Shown here: positions 7,152 through 15,160 of the stretch, piece after piece | How the letters are laid out: each line of letters starts with the position of its first letter | Numbering within the stretch: the first letter of the stretch is position 1 | Source of the DNA: Alitiscatomonas aceti | GTDB taxonomy: Bacteria; Bacillota; Clostridia; Lachnospirales; Lachnospiraceae | Reading direction: 5' to 3' | Length of the DNA: 27,395 nt | NCBI RefSeq assembly: GCF_025567195.1 | Contig: NZ_JAOQJF010000037.1 | Span: 1 to 27,395 of the forward strand | The notes under the pieces: model-generated | The model's database searches: none | Told to the model about the DNA's origin: nothing | What the model saw: only the letters and a program-made list of their open reading frames with translations | Position numbers and translations under genes: made by a program

Positions 7152-7522
7152 CCGCCCATCTCCATTCCCTTTTGTATCGGTACTTCACATAGTTCCCATC
7201 CAATCTCCTGTTCGCTGACCTGTCTAAGCGGAATCTGAAGCTGCCTTGCTGCACGGATTTCCTGCTCCATTCCTGAAGACAGTTCACTTCCACACACCCA
7301 GACTTCCTCACACGCCTTCAAAATCCGAAGCCCCATATCTGTTCCCAGCTTCCTCTCTTCTGGGACTCCATCATCCAGCATCTGCGGATATAGCAGATGG
7401 GAGGCAATTGGCGTAACCCCCTGGTTCATGGCATAACGACAGGCTGCCTTTGCAAATGCTACATTCCGCTCAACATCTCCAGAATACGGAGATGCAATAT
7501 ACACCAGTTTGTTGCGTTCCAT
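7148..7522 (-). CDS. DUF4406/DUF7768-like nucleoside-deoxyribosyltransferase-fold protein
   Basis: The 124-residue protein opens with KLVYIASPYSGD (5-16), then AFAKAACRYAMNQG, and later EEVWVCGSELSSGMEQEI. These are the landmarks of the small DUF4406-type proteins related to nucleoside 2-deoxyribosyltransferases, with an N-terminal nucleotide-binding strand-loop and a late acidic residue near SSGMEQE. The biochemical role of these phage and element proteins is mostly unknown. Its stop overlaps the dcm start (ATGATGA), so the two are translationally coupled and could act on the same nucleic acid or nucleotide pool. The ATG at 7522 has a GAGAGG site about 9 bases upstream. Confidence 0.75.
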   Translation of the reverse strand: MERNKLVYIASPYSGDVERNVAFAKAACRYAMNQGVTPIASHLLYPQMLDDGVPEERKLGTDMGLRILKACEEVWVCGSELSSGMEQEIRAARQLQIPLRQVSEQEIGWELCEVPIQKGMEMGG

Positions 7523-7537
7523 CCTTCACCGTCCTCT

Positions 7538-8440
7538 CTACTTAGAAACCACTTGCACAACCGTCCTTGTTAGGTTCATAGCTCCCTGCGCTGCATAGAC
7601 TGCTCCCATCACATTTGCTTTGGTTCCCGTTTCCAACCCAAACTGTCCCGCAATCCGCGGAATCTCACCTGCCGATAACATAAGTCCCAGACCAAGCAGT
7701 GCCTGATCCTTAACGACCATCAGACCTGCGATCAGGACCGTCGCCTGTAAAAATGCGGTCAGGCACAGACCGATTACCTGCTTGCACCAGCCAACAAATC
7801 CATCAATATATCCCCTTGGCACACTGAATAAATAAAGGCTCCCTACTGCAATCTGGATCAGAAGGATCCCGCCCCGTTTTAAGTTCGCAAAGAACACTTT
7901 GATTACCGCATAACCCATGAGGATCAAGAGAAAGATCATAAAAATCGGGCTGCTGATACTTCCGATTCCACCAAAAACTCCAGATATAGCAGCTTCTTGC
8001 CAGGTAGCAGCATCCTGAAGAGACTGCACAATCCCTGCCGCAACTGTCCCAATATCTTCTCCCAATCCTGTAATACCAGCTGTAAAACTCCCCTGAAGTG
8101 AAATACTGAGCTTATAAAGCTCCACTGGAACAGTCGTAAACAGGCTGGCTGCCAGGAATCCCTTGATTACATTCAGGGCAGTATCGCGTATGCTTCCCCT
8201 GCCATTCTGATATTCAATTCCGCATTCAAAGGCTGCCACTACGATTCCCGTCACATAAAGTGCCCATGCCAGATAATAAAAAAGAAGCACAACAGACTGT
8301 ACCCAGCTCATTTCGAACAGTTCAGCCCCCATGCTTCCCATCTGCATGAAAAAATCCCCCAGAAATCCAACAATCTGACCATACAGCCAGTCAATGATCT
8401 GTCCCAGAACCGTGTCTGCAACAAAATCCCAGATAAACAA
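7538..8440 (-). CDS. TrbL/VirB6-like conjugal transfer membrane protein (CD1112-like)
   Basis: This 300-residue polytopic protein has about six hydrophobic segments (e.g. VVLLFYYLAWALYVTGIVVA near 50-70, SPIFMIFLLILMGYAVIKVFF near 160-180, and ACLTAFLQATVLIAGLMVV-like helix near 230). Glycine-rich loops and a late cytosolic tail match TrbL/VirB6 proteins of Tn1549-like elements, which form part of the DNA channel through the cell membrane. Translation begins with TTG at 8440, preceded by GGGGAGGTGG with a 7-base spacer. It lies between the VirB2-like and VirB4 modules, in the usual place for VirB6. Confidence 0.85.
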   Translation of the reverse strand: MFIWDFVADTVLGQIIDWLYGQIVGFLGDFFMQMGSMGAELFEMSWVQSVVLLFYYLAWALYVTGIVVAAFECGIEYQNGRGSIRDTALNVIKGFLAASLFTTVPVELYKLSISLQGSFTAGITGLGEDIGTVAAGIVQSLQDAATWQEAAISGVFGGIGSISSPIFMIFLLILMGYAVIKVFFANLKRGGILLIQIAVGSLYLFSVPRGYIDGFVGWCKQVIGLCLTAFLQATVLIAGLMVVKDQALLGLGLMLSAGEIPRIAGQFGLETGTKANVMGAVYAAQGAMNLTRTVVQVVSK

Positions 8441-8457
8441 GTTTTAACCACCTCCCC

Positions 8458-9477
8458 TTAACACATCTTCTGTCCCATTTGCATAGCTTCCTCCGGTTCC
8501 TGAAACACTTGCAGATAGGTCTTTACCGCTTCACTGAGTACTTTATAATCCTCTTTTCCGGGCTGATATACATACCAGCCGATCTCCTTTCCATAGGACC
8601 AGATATGGGGATTTACCCCGTCGCGGAAGTTGGGATTAGTCGTTTTTTTCAGACCCCACACATCTCCAAATTTCACAACCATGCTGTCGATCGTTCCTTC
8701 ATTCCGATTCAAAAGGGTCACTTTCAATCGGTCATAATGATCCGCAACCATGCCTGTCTGAAAGTTGATTTTGACACGGATCTGATCCGTCAGCCTTCCA
8801 TAACAACAATTCCCGACAAACCTTGGTTCTGAAAAGCTCGCTCCCGTTCCAAACATTTTTTTTAGTTCCCTTTCAAAAAATGTCATGCTTTCCTCCTCCG
8901 ACCTATGTGGGTTCTCACGTTCTTCCCCTTCTTTCTTTCCTGCCATTTTTCCCGGTTCCACCTTCTGGCAAATGCTTCCTGTCCATAATGCAACTGTTTC
9001 TCCCTCTCTTGTAAGCAGTTCATCCATCCTTCCAATCAGTTTTTCCATATGCGCCTGCCAGTGCTTCCAATCCCGTTCCTGAAACCAGCCGCCCCACAAA
9101 ACTCCCGACTTCTCCTGCTCTTTTGCACATTTACGGCTGTAAAAAAGAGTTTCCGACAGATATTCCCTTACCCACTGAAGGGATTCTTTCGATGCTGTAA
9201 AAGAAGACAGGGAGGAAAACTTCTTATCCCCCCTGATTCCATCCAGTGCAGAAAAATCCTTCTCCTGGAATTTTACAATTAGTTCTGCCACTGCCATTGG
9301 GCTTGTATGAGACACCCCTTCTGACACTTCCGGAGGGGCATTCCAAGAATCTGCCTTCAGCCAGGCAAGCATCTGCCGGAGTTCTACATCCCCTTGTTCC
9401 GGAAGATGTTTCCGTATGAGACTGATGGCATCCAGTCCAGCATCGGACTCAAACGCAGTAATTCCCCAACATCCCAT
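8458..9477 (-). CDS. DUF4259-like protein of unknown function in the transfer operon
   Basis: A 339-residue protein that begins MGCWGITAFESDAGLDAI, resembling the start of DUF4259 proteins (a Trp-Gly start followed by F..D.A.D). The rest is charged, has no signal peptide or membrane helix, and includes a conserved-looking beta-rich C-terminal half (VKINFQTGMVADHYDRLKVT onward). I chose ATG 9477 because AGGAGG stands 6 bases upstream; an in-frame ATG seven codons earlier lacks a site. It starts 11 bases after the VirB2-like gene and precedes trbL by 17 bases. Its role in transfer is not known. Confidence 0.5.
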   Translation of the reverse strand: MGCWGITAFESDAGLDAISLIRKHLPEQGDVELRQMLAWLKADSWNAPPEVSEGVSHTSPMAVAELIVKFQEKDFSALDGIRGDKKFSSLSSFTASKESLQWVREYLSETLFYSRKCAKEQEKSGVLWGGWFQERDWKHWQAHMEKLIGRMDELLTREGETVALWTGSICQKVEPGKMAGKKEGEERENPHRSEEESMTFFERELKKMFGTGASFSEPRFVGNCCYGRLTDQIRVKINFQTGMVADHYDRLKVTLLNRNEGTIDSMVVKFGDVWGLKKTTNPNFRDGVNPHIWSYGKEIGWYVYQPGKEDYKVLSEAVKTYLQVFQEPEEAMQMGQKMC

Positions 9478-9487
9478 GATATACCTC

Positions 9488-9823
9488 CTAAATTCCAAGA
9501 ATCTGCCAGATATAAAGCGGTGCAGTCAGTGTAAATACCAGACAGGCAAACAGAATTGCCGGTGCTGCCCATTCAAACTGCCCATGTTTCCGATAATCAA
9601 AGTATGCCGTTCCCAGTTTTCCAAAAAAGAACACGGCAAGGATCAGATCTATGGCTGGAAATACAACATGATCGACAACTGTTTTAATCTGTTGGGATGC
9701 CGTCTGCCAGGTTCCCTCAATCGCCCCGGCCACGTCCCCGGAAGCCGCATATGCCGGCATACAGATTAGGCTTGCGAAAACTGCGGCTGTACAAACAGAT
9801 GTTATGATTTTCTTTGTTTTCAT
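9488..9823 (-). CDS. Small signal-peptide, two-helix protein (DUF3852-like), VirB2/TrbC-like by topology
   Basis: The 111-residue protein has a clear signal peptide (MKTKKIITSVCTAAVF... ending at AYA/AS near residue 25). Two hydrophobic helices (about 49-71 and 83-106) follow, split by a short charged loop, DYRKHGQFEW. That is the topology of VirB2/TrbC pilins or channel subunits. I also recall similar proteins being listed as DUF3852 in clostridial elements. The ATG at 9823 has AGGAGG nine bases upstream; longer in-frame versions would run into the preceding gene. Its position directly upstream of the VirB6 segment, where other elements keep Maff2-type small membrane proteins, supports a T4SS role. 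Confidence 0.6.
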   Translation of the reverse strand: MKTKKIITSVCTAAVFASLICMPAYAASGDVAGAIEGTWQTASQQIKTVVDHVVFPAIDLILAVFFFGKLGTAYFDYRKHGQFEWAAPAILFACLVFTLTAPLYIWQILGI

Positions 9824-9869
9824 TAAAGTGTTCCTCCTATTCCTGTGTAATTTCCTGCAAAAACTCCCC

Positions 9870-11573
9870 CTACTCTGGGTTCTGCGGTGCGATGTGCCAG
9901 TCACTCCATAGGTTTCCGTCAATGGTAATGGAATCGGTCAGATTCATGGAAAGCATCCCAGCCGGTGTCCAGCAATCCAACAACCAGGTATATGGCGTAT
10001 AGCTTCCATCCGGATACCAAATTGGTGTAAAATGCGTTCTCCTCTCATAGGTACTGTAACCATTTTTCTTAAACTCATGGGTCATATCATAGCCGCCATT
10101 CATCCGTTCCAAAAGCCTCCAAAACCTCTCATACTGAAATTCCGGAAAATAAGTCACCGCATTCTGCGCAGATGTCACTGCAGAACTCTGATTGGTGCTG
10201 ACATGAGTTGTTACCTTTTCCTGGAATCCATAACCGGATTTCATCGTCCTTCCCGTAGCGGTAGGGGACTTTTCATCGGTTGTAATTCTCATATCTGCAG
10301 TCAGGCTTGCGGAGTATCGGTCCAGGTCAAACTCCCACCAGCCATGGTCACACCAGTACCCGTCATCATCCTCATCCCCGCTGTGCCATACCCAGTATTC
10401 CCTCCACCATGGCCTCCACACACCCCAGGATGCAGAGGTTACTTCTGCATTGGAAGGAACCGAAGGTCTTGTAAACCCGTCATTCCGGTCATCCGCATTG
10501 GGATCTGGCGGTGGATTTTCATCCAGATCCACAACCTTGATGTGAAGAGTTCCTTTACTTGTTCCTCCTCCGCCCCGCACACGAACGGTCATCGTCATAG
10601 TCTGAGGCTGCTCCGGTGTTGTCCAGCGGATCCAAGCCAGCTGACTGTCGCCGGACGGATAATATACCTCTCCCACCTCGTAGCTTCTTCCTCCTACGGA
10701 AAATGTTACGGATACCGGATGATCCGGATCACTCTGTCCTCCGCTTACCTCTACTGCCGTAATCACTTCCGTGTTAGTCCTATACTCATAATCATAGGTC
10801 GTGATCTCCGGTTCCTCTGGTGGCACATCCCGAAACCGTACAATGCCAAGTCCCAGGGAACTTTTTATTTCACTGTTGGAACGGATTCCCGATGTAGGAC
10901 CTCCCCAAGCCGGATATCCCAGATCCGGTGTTTCCAAAAACATAGAAAGTGGTAGATTCTGAAATGCCACTGTTGGAAGGACAGCACGAAGCCCACCACT
11001 TAACATCTCATCATAGAGCGCTGCCTCTGTTGCTGTAACTGCAATCAGGGTTCCCTGAAATTTAAGAAAACTGATCGGCTCCAATAAGAGCCTATACTCC
11101 CCTCCCACCAGTGTGTCAAAATCCATTCCAGTCAGTCCTGCAATGCTGCGCACCACCTGTTCATCTGTAAAATAACTTTTAATCTGCTCAATATTTGCCT
11201 GCCCCAGACTTTTCGAGCTGATGATTCTGGGTAGAGACTGTGCCGGATTTACATACTCATATGGATTGGTATCAATCATCAAAGCACTTCCTCTGATATA
11301 AGACATTTTACTGACTTTCCCAAAGGAGTAGGCAATATTCGGATGCTTGTTTGTTAAGTCAATCGGTCTTGTTACCGGATCATGGCTCTCTGCCCGAATG
11401 ACAGTAACCCGCACCCCTTCATTTCCCGGTGACCAGGAATTCTGACTGGTCCCCTGTCCCATACTTCCGCCGCCCCCATCAAGATTTCCGTCCCCTACTG
11501 CATAAACCTGGATGGAGAGTATCAAAGACAGTAAGATTGAGACTATGAAAAACACACATTTCTTCTGTTTCAA
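9870..11573 (-). CDS. Large secreted protein with a tryptophan-rich segment; possible surface or pilus-tip protein
   Basis: The 567-residue product starts with a signal peptide (MKQKKCVFFIVSILLSLILS, cleavage near VYA/VG at about 26). A beta-rich region follows, including an Ig-like stretch around 255-345 (EVSGGQSDPDHPVSVTFSVG and after). A Pro/Asp linker leads to an unusual segment (about 382-414) with nine Trp residues and a DEDDD cluster. There is no LPXTG motif or C-terminal membrane helix, so the protein is released or held by partners. The TTG start at 11573 has AAGGAGG close by. It lies between the Tad pilus genes and the T4SS genes, behind a terminator. A pilus-associated adhesin is plausible but unproven; I do not recognise a family. 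Confidence 0.65.
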   Translation of the reverse strand: MKQKKCVFFIVSILLSLILSIQVYAVGDGNLDGGGGSMGQGTSQNSWSPGNEGVRVTVIRAESHDPVTRPIDLTNKHPNIAYSFGKVSKMSYIRGSALMIDTNPYEYVNPAQSLPRIISSKSLGQANIEQIKSYFTDEQVVRSIAGLTGMDFDTLVGGEYRLLLEPISFLKFQGTLIAVTATEAALYDEMLSGGLRAVLPTVAFQNLPLSMFLETPDLGYPAWGGPTSGIRSNSEIKSSLGLGIVRFRDVPPEEPEITTYDYEYRTNTEVITAVEVSGGQSDPDHPVSVTFSVGGRSYEVGEVYYPSGDSQLAWIRWTTPEQPQTMTMTVRVRGGGGTSKGTLHIKVVDLDENPPPDPNADDRNDGFTRPSVPSNAEVTSASWGVWRPWWREYWVWHSGDEDDDGYWCDHGWWEFDLDRYSASLTADMRITTDEKSPTATGRTMKSGYGFQEKVTTHVSTNQSSAVTSAQNAVTYFPEFQYERFWRLLERMNGGYDMTHEFKKNGYSTYERRTHFTPIWYPDGSYTPYTWLLDCWTPAGMLSMNLTDSITIDGNLWSDWHIAPQNPE

Positions 11574-11626
11574 GTATCCTCCTTTCCAACCACAGGAAGC
11601 CTTGTTTCCTTCCCTGGTATCTGGGA

Positions 11627-11654
11627 AAAGAAAAAACACCACATTGATGTGGTG
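11627..11654 (-). terminator. Rho-independent terminator after the Tad pilus cluster
   Basis: On the minus strand, CACCACAT and ATGTGGTG (11637-11654) form a near-perfect stem with a tiny central loop, followed by TTTTTTCTTTT (11627-11636 region). It lies 15 bases after the DUF6550 stop. It separates the pilus operon from the secreted protein and T4SS genes. I see no convincing promoter in the 57 bases between it and the next gene's ribosome binding site, so leaky termination or antitermination may link the two. Confidence 0.8.
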
Positions 11655-11669
11655 CTTCTTCTTTCTGTC

Positions 11670-12278
11670 TTAATCCATAATGCCAATCTTATTCCCATTT
11701 TCATACATATCTTCTGCTGCAGTTCCAGAGCCTCCTCCTCCATGGTTTTCTACCCAGCCGAATCCTGGAACATAGATCTGGTTCCCGGAAGTATCTCCTG
11801 CCTGCGGCTGTTCCGGATCTGCTACCGGTTCGGACGGTTTTTCTACCGCTTCATGATCCACGGGAACCGGAGGGGTATCCTGCTTTGTACCATCTGGTTT
11901 TTGTGTTGGATCTGTCAGGATCTCCTTGCTTGGCGGTTCTGGTTTAGTTGGTTTTGGTTGGATACTCTGCGTTGTCTGATCAGTCTGTGGCGACCGGCTG
12001 TCCACCGCCTGAGTGTCTGTTTCCTGATTTTCTCCGATTCCTGGATGAATCACAAGGCTCTCTTCTTCTCTGGATACTACTTTACTTTCCTCTTCCTTCT
12101 TTTCAAAATCTCCAGGATCTACAATCAATTCTGTTTCCGTCTCCCCTGTTCCTGGCAGAACATCTTCACCGGACGGTTTCGGACCAAACTGCATTCCAAT
12201 GGCAGCGATCAGGCCGATTCCTATGAGCACGCCGCCCAAAATTGCCAGATTCTTTTTCATCTTCTCTGTCAGTTTCAT
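11670..12278 (-). CDS. DUF6550-like membrane-anchored protein with a Pro/Thr/Glu-rich stalk
   Basis: The 202-residue protein has a short basic N-terminus, one membrane helix (about 10-29, LAILGGVLIGIGLIAAIGMQ) and a long disordered region rich in Pro, Thr, Glu and Asp. It ends with a conserved-looking tail: GNQIYVPGFGWVENHGGGG and then NGNKIGIMD. From memory, the tail (IYVPGFGWVE) is the hallmark of DUF6550 proteins, which sit in Tad-like loci of clostridial elements. It would be anchored in the membrane with the stalk crossing the wall. It has a good AAGGAGG site, and a possible promoter lies 49-78 bases upstream of the ATG. The terminator follows directly. Confidence 0.7.
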   Translation of the reverse strand: MKLTEKMKKNLAILGGVLIGIGLIAAIGMQFGPKPSGEDVLPGTGETETELIVDPGDFEKKEEESKVVSREEESLVIHPGIGENQETDTQAVDSRSPQTDQTTQSIQPKPTKPEPPSKEILTDPTQKPDGTKQDTPPVPVDHEAVEKPSEPVADPEQPQAGDTSGNQIYVPGFGWVENHGGGGSGTAAEDMYENGNKIGIMD

Positions 12279-12326
12279 GATTCTGCTCCTCCTTTATCCT
12301 GTTTTCTGTTTTGTTATGCACAACAT

Positions 12327-12356
12327 ACTATACAATCCTCTCAAAGTCCAGGTCAT
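12327..12356 (-). promoter_or_regulatory. Candidate promoter upstream of the DUF6550 gene
   Basis: On the minus strand there is ATGACC (12351-12356; 4 of 6 to TTGACA), an 18-base spacer and TATAGT (12327-12332; 5 of 6 to TATAAT), about 50 bases before the DUF6550 start. It begins right at the stop of the TadE-like gene. This is a weak match found by eye. Confidence 0.25.
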
Positions 12357-12359
12357 TCC

Positions 12360-12917
12360 CTAGAACACCTCTGTATATCCAGCCTGTACCTTCAATGTGA
12401 TCCACATGGATGGAAGAATCCGGCCGCCAAACCGAACTGGAACCTCCAGTCTAACAATGGCATCTGCCTCAAACCGCTGCGCATGGGCTGGATCCGATGG
12501 GGCCAGAGGTGCATTCCGAAGCGTCACTTGCAGGCTATCTATGGCAAACTCCATTGCAGTTCCAGTATCCGCATACTTTACATGCCTGCCACCAGACAAT
12601 TGGGTCCCTATGGTTTCATCCAGATAATCATAAATGTCCCCTTCATTCAGATCTTCTTCCCAGCTTCCCTCTCCAAAGGGAACATAGCTGCCAGAATATC
12701 CCTCCCTGACTCCATGATACACACCTGCATAATTATCATTGACTGTGGAAATGACAGCATCCTCCACGGCTTCCCGCACACCTGCCGCAATGACTTGAAG
12801 CCGGAAATACTCACTAATCCCACACATCAGAATAATCAGCGAAAGAACAATCCCGATGGTCATGGGAAATGAGGAGGCTCGACTGTCTCTCAGTATCTCT
12901 TTCATCCGTTTCCGCAA
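12360..12917 (-). CDS. TadE-like pseudopilin or pilus-associated membrane protein
   Basis: This is a roughly 185-residue protein with a single N-terminal membrane helix (MTIGIVLSLIILMCGISEYF) after the basic lead RKRMKEILRDSRASSF, followed by an extracellular domain without Cys. This is the layout of TadE/TadF minor pilins. It differs from the two GEGYVD proteins of this locus by lacking a glycine before the helix. The start is uncertain: TTG at 12917 has GAGGTG six bases upstream, while ATG at 12905 has the site too far away. It follows the DUF4320 gene by 10 bases. Role in the pilus is inferred from position and topology. Confidence 0.6.
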   Translation of the reverse strand: MRKRMKEILRDSRASSFPMTIGIVLSLIILMCGISEYFRLQVIAAGVREAVEDAVISTVNDNYAGVYHGVREGYSGSYVPFGEGSWEEDLNEGDIYDYLDETIGTQLSGGRHVKYADTGTAMEFAIDSLQVTLRNAPLAPSDPAHAQRFEADAIVRLEVPVRFGGRILPSMWITLKVQAGYTEVF

Positions 12918-12927
12918 TCCCTCCACC

Positions 12928-13338
12928 TCATTTCCAGTAAACTTCTGATTTTCCAGCTGCCTGTGCGCGAAGCGTAACCGGAAAAGAAGCAAACTCGCCA
13001 AACAGACCGATATTTGTATCCATCGTCAGGGTAACGGTAACCTCTTCATTTAACTGGATTCTTCCATGACTGGACCACAAAATGTCCGGATGAAGCCCTG
13101 TTTTTTCCGACAGCACAGCGGCACGGCGGCTTGTCTCTGCACCTACGCGCCCGCTTACCTCTGCTTCACGCACCAGTTCTGTAGCAAAGGTATCCAGCTG
13201 CTGTTTCTGAATAAAAACCGGAAGCACGCGCATGGCAAGGGCAAGCACCATGACCGCACACAAAACCAGCACGATCACATCCACATATCCTTCGCCCCGT
13301 CTTTCTGACAGCGCTCTCCATAAACGATGACTCCTCAT
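12928..13338 (-). CDS. DUF4320-like pilin-type protein
   Basis: A 136-residue protein with a basic lead, then RRGEGYVDVIVLVLCAVMVL (14-33) and a hydrophobic helix, followed by a conserved stretch LDTFATELVREAEVSGRVG. This pattern is what I know as DUF4320, found in clostridial conjugative elements. The Gly-Glu-Gly before the helix looks like a type IV prepilin processing site and is shared with the DUF6133-like protein at 19083-19322, which suggests that both are processed by the prepilin peptidase encoded here. The ATG at 13338 is set by AGGAGG five bases upstream; longer in-frame starts would overlap tadC. Confidence 0.75.
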   Translation of the reverse strand: MRSHRLWRALSERRGEGYVDVIVLVLCAVMVLALAMRVLPVFIQKQQLDTFATELVREAEVSGRVGAETSRRAAVLSEKTGLHPDILWSSHGRIQLNEEVTVTLTMDTNIGLFGEFASFPVTLRAQAAGKSEVYWK

Positions 13339-13355
13339 CCTCTCCTCCTTCCTGT

Positions 13356-14228
13356 CTAAAACATTCCTCCAAGGCTCTCCAATGCCACATAGCAGATAAT
13401 CGCCAAATAAGTCAGCAGAAAACATACCAGCATGACAAAGGAAAAAACACGGATCTTAGGAGGGATTTTCTGTGCCTGTGCTTTTAATCTCTGCAGTTCG
13501 ATCTGCTTAAAATCATGAGCCAGCATCTGAAAATACACTGTGCTGTCATCCCCTCGAAGAACACCAATCAATCCACGTACCACATCGGACAGCATGGGCG
13601 AGTTCAGTCTTGCCTCAAATCGTGTCAGCGCCGCTTCATAATTGGAGGAACGCATATCCGCCAGAAGAATATCTAACTCTCCAGTCAGCGCTGGTCCCGC
13701 ATTCCCCTTGAACCGCTCCAACATACCGATCACATTACGGCTTGCTTTCAGTTCCTGTTCCATAGTCGCCACCATTCTCGGAAGCTCCCCCTCTATCTCT
13801 TCCCGCTTTGCCTTTAAGGTTTCATCAGCTTTCTGATTTTCCTTAAAGTAAAGAAGTAAGGCCAGCACAACCACGACAGGAACCAGCAGCGGAAAAAGGA
13901 ACATGCAGGGAATCGCCCCCAAAAGTACTGCGCCTGATTTTACCAGAGCATACGCCTGATACACTTCCGGGGTCATATTCATTCCACTGGCTTTTAACAC
14001 ATTCTGCATCCTGCTTCTCTTATATGCATCCATCCGGATGAAACCAGACAGTCGCACTGCTAGGATCATAAAATAAGTTTCCAATGTCTTTGCCGCTTTC
14101 CGCTCCTGTTTTACCGTACCCAGCATGGCCTTCGCCGCACCCATGGTAGGTAACTTTAGAACAGACGCAGTTAAAAAGAAAAGTCCCAGAGCTAAAAACA
14201 GCCCGAATAAAAATAACAAGCCTTCCAT
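13356..14228 (-). CDS. tadC: TadC-like inner membrane pilus assembly protein (T2SS F family)
   Basis: The 290-residue protein has an N-terminal helix (GLLFLFGLFLALGLFFLTAS), a helix pair near 103-128 (AVLLGAIPCMFLFPLLVPVV and on), a cytosolic four-helix-type domain (about 150-250) and a C-terminal helix (VFSFVMLVCFLLTYLAIICY). This is the GspF/TadC plan. Together with TadB it forms the membrane platform on which TadA acts. It begins 2 bases after the tadB stop, so translation is probably coupled. Confidence 0.85.
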   Translation of the reverse strand: MEGLLFLFGLFLALGLFFLTASVLKLPTMGAAKAMLGTVKQERKAAKTLETYFMILAVRLSGFIRMDAYKRSRMQNVLKASGMNMTPEVYQAYALVKSGAVLLGAIPCMFLFPLLVPVVVVLALLLYFKENQKADETLKAKREEIEGELPRMVATMEQELKASRNVIGMLERFKGNAGPALTGELDILLADMRSSNYEAALTRFEARLNSPMLSDVVRGLIGVLRGDDSTVYFQMLAHDFKQIELQRLKAQAQKIPPKIRVFSFVMLVCFLLTYLAIICYVALESLGGMF

Positions 14229-14230
14229 AG

Positions 14231-15160
14231 CTACCTCCTGTATTCAATGGGACGGGTCAGTTTCACTACAAAGCCAGCGGATATAAAAATAGCCGCCGCA
14301 GTGGCAGCCAGAATACACTGTCCCAGTACCGTATGCATCAGTACATCATACCAGTCCTGATTCAGCAGATACATAAGAGGAATATTGCCTACTACAAACA
14401 CAACCATGATCATAAACTCTTTTCTTGGTTCTGCGATCATGTATTCCAGTTCTGCGTTCACATTCCGCATATCTGACAGCTTTGATACGATGGGCGGCAG
14501 TGTAGTCTTTAAGCTCCGGTCATGCTGGCAGTCACTGACCGCATCGCACCACTCCCGAAACACCTCATTATCAATCCTTCCCCGCAAAATCCGAAGGGCG
14601 GCCTGAACATCCGGATTTACCATTTTAATCTGGATGAGAAAATCCTGAAATACTCTGGACACTGGAGGATTTAAATATGCTATATTCTCCTCCACCGCCG
14701 TCACAATATCTTCTGTCCTCAGATATGCTGTGGTAATGACCGAAAGCGCCGTTTCCAGTTCTGCAGACACATCCCTTTTATAATGATTGGCAGTCAGTTT
14801 CACATACCAAAATGGTAGAAATAAAAAACCCACTGCCATCACCGGAGCCAGGAAAAAATTCCCCAACAAAATAGCAATGGATCCCCCAGCGCAAAACAGT
14901 GCCAGAGCAACTGCACAGATGATGGAAAACCGGTTCCCCCTGCCCGTCATTTGAAGGATATTCTGTGCTTCCTCCAGTTCCCTGCGCAAAATCCCTGATT
15001 TTTTTCTTCCTGATGATTCCCTGATGTCTTCCCGCAGACTTCGTTTTGGATTCAACAGAAATCCAAACAGGCTGTCCGTAAACTCCACTGTCTTCATTCC
15101 CAGCAGTAAAAATACACCCACTATCATTCCCGCACACGCCAATAGCTGAATCGCCGTCAT
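14231..15160 (-). CDS. tadB: TadB-like inner membrane pilus assembly protein (T2SS F family)
   Basis: A 309-residue polytopic protein with helices at the N-terminus (LLACAGMIVGVFLLLGM), around 82-120 (IICAVALALFCAGGSIAILL and FFLAPVMAVGFLFLPFWYV) and near the C-terminus (ILAATAAAIFISAGFVV). The cytosolic part contains ELETALSVITTAYLRTEDIV, in the region conserved among GspF-type proteins. Its ATG overlaps the tadA stop (ATGA). In Tad systems TadB and TadC form the platform coupled to the TadA motor; the size and order here match. Confidence 0.85.
   Translation of the reverse strand: MTAIQLLACAGMIVGVFLLLGMKTVEFTDSLFGFLLNPKRSLREDIRESSGRKKSGILRRELEEAQNILQMTGRGNRFSIICAVALALFCAGGSIAILLGNFFLAPVMAVGFLFLPFWYVKLTANHYKRDVSAELETALSVITTAYLRTEDIVTAVEENIAYLNPPVSRVFQDFLIQIKMVNPDVQAALRILRGRIDNEVFREWCDAVSDCQHDRSLKTTLPPIVSKLSDMRNVNAELEYMIAEPRKEFMIMVVFVVGNIPLMYLLNQDWYDVLMHTVLGQCILAATAAAIFISAGFVVKLTRPIEYRR

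Noticed and set aside
10032..10955. Open frame of 307 codons on the plus strand
   Set aside because: It is antisense to the secreted protein with its signal peptide and good ribosome binding site; no motifs or start site were found in it.
11649..12872. Long open frame of 407 codons on the plus strand
   Set aside because: It is antisense to the DUF6550 and TadE-like genes and runs across the terminator. The protein is rich in Cys, Phe and His without any motif, and has no Shine-Dalgarno site; it reflects the base composition of the true genes.
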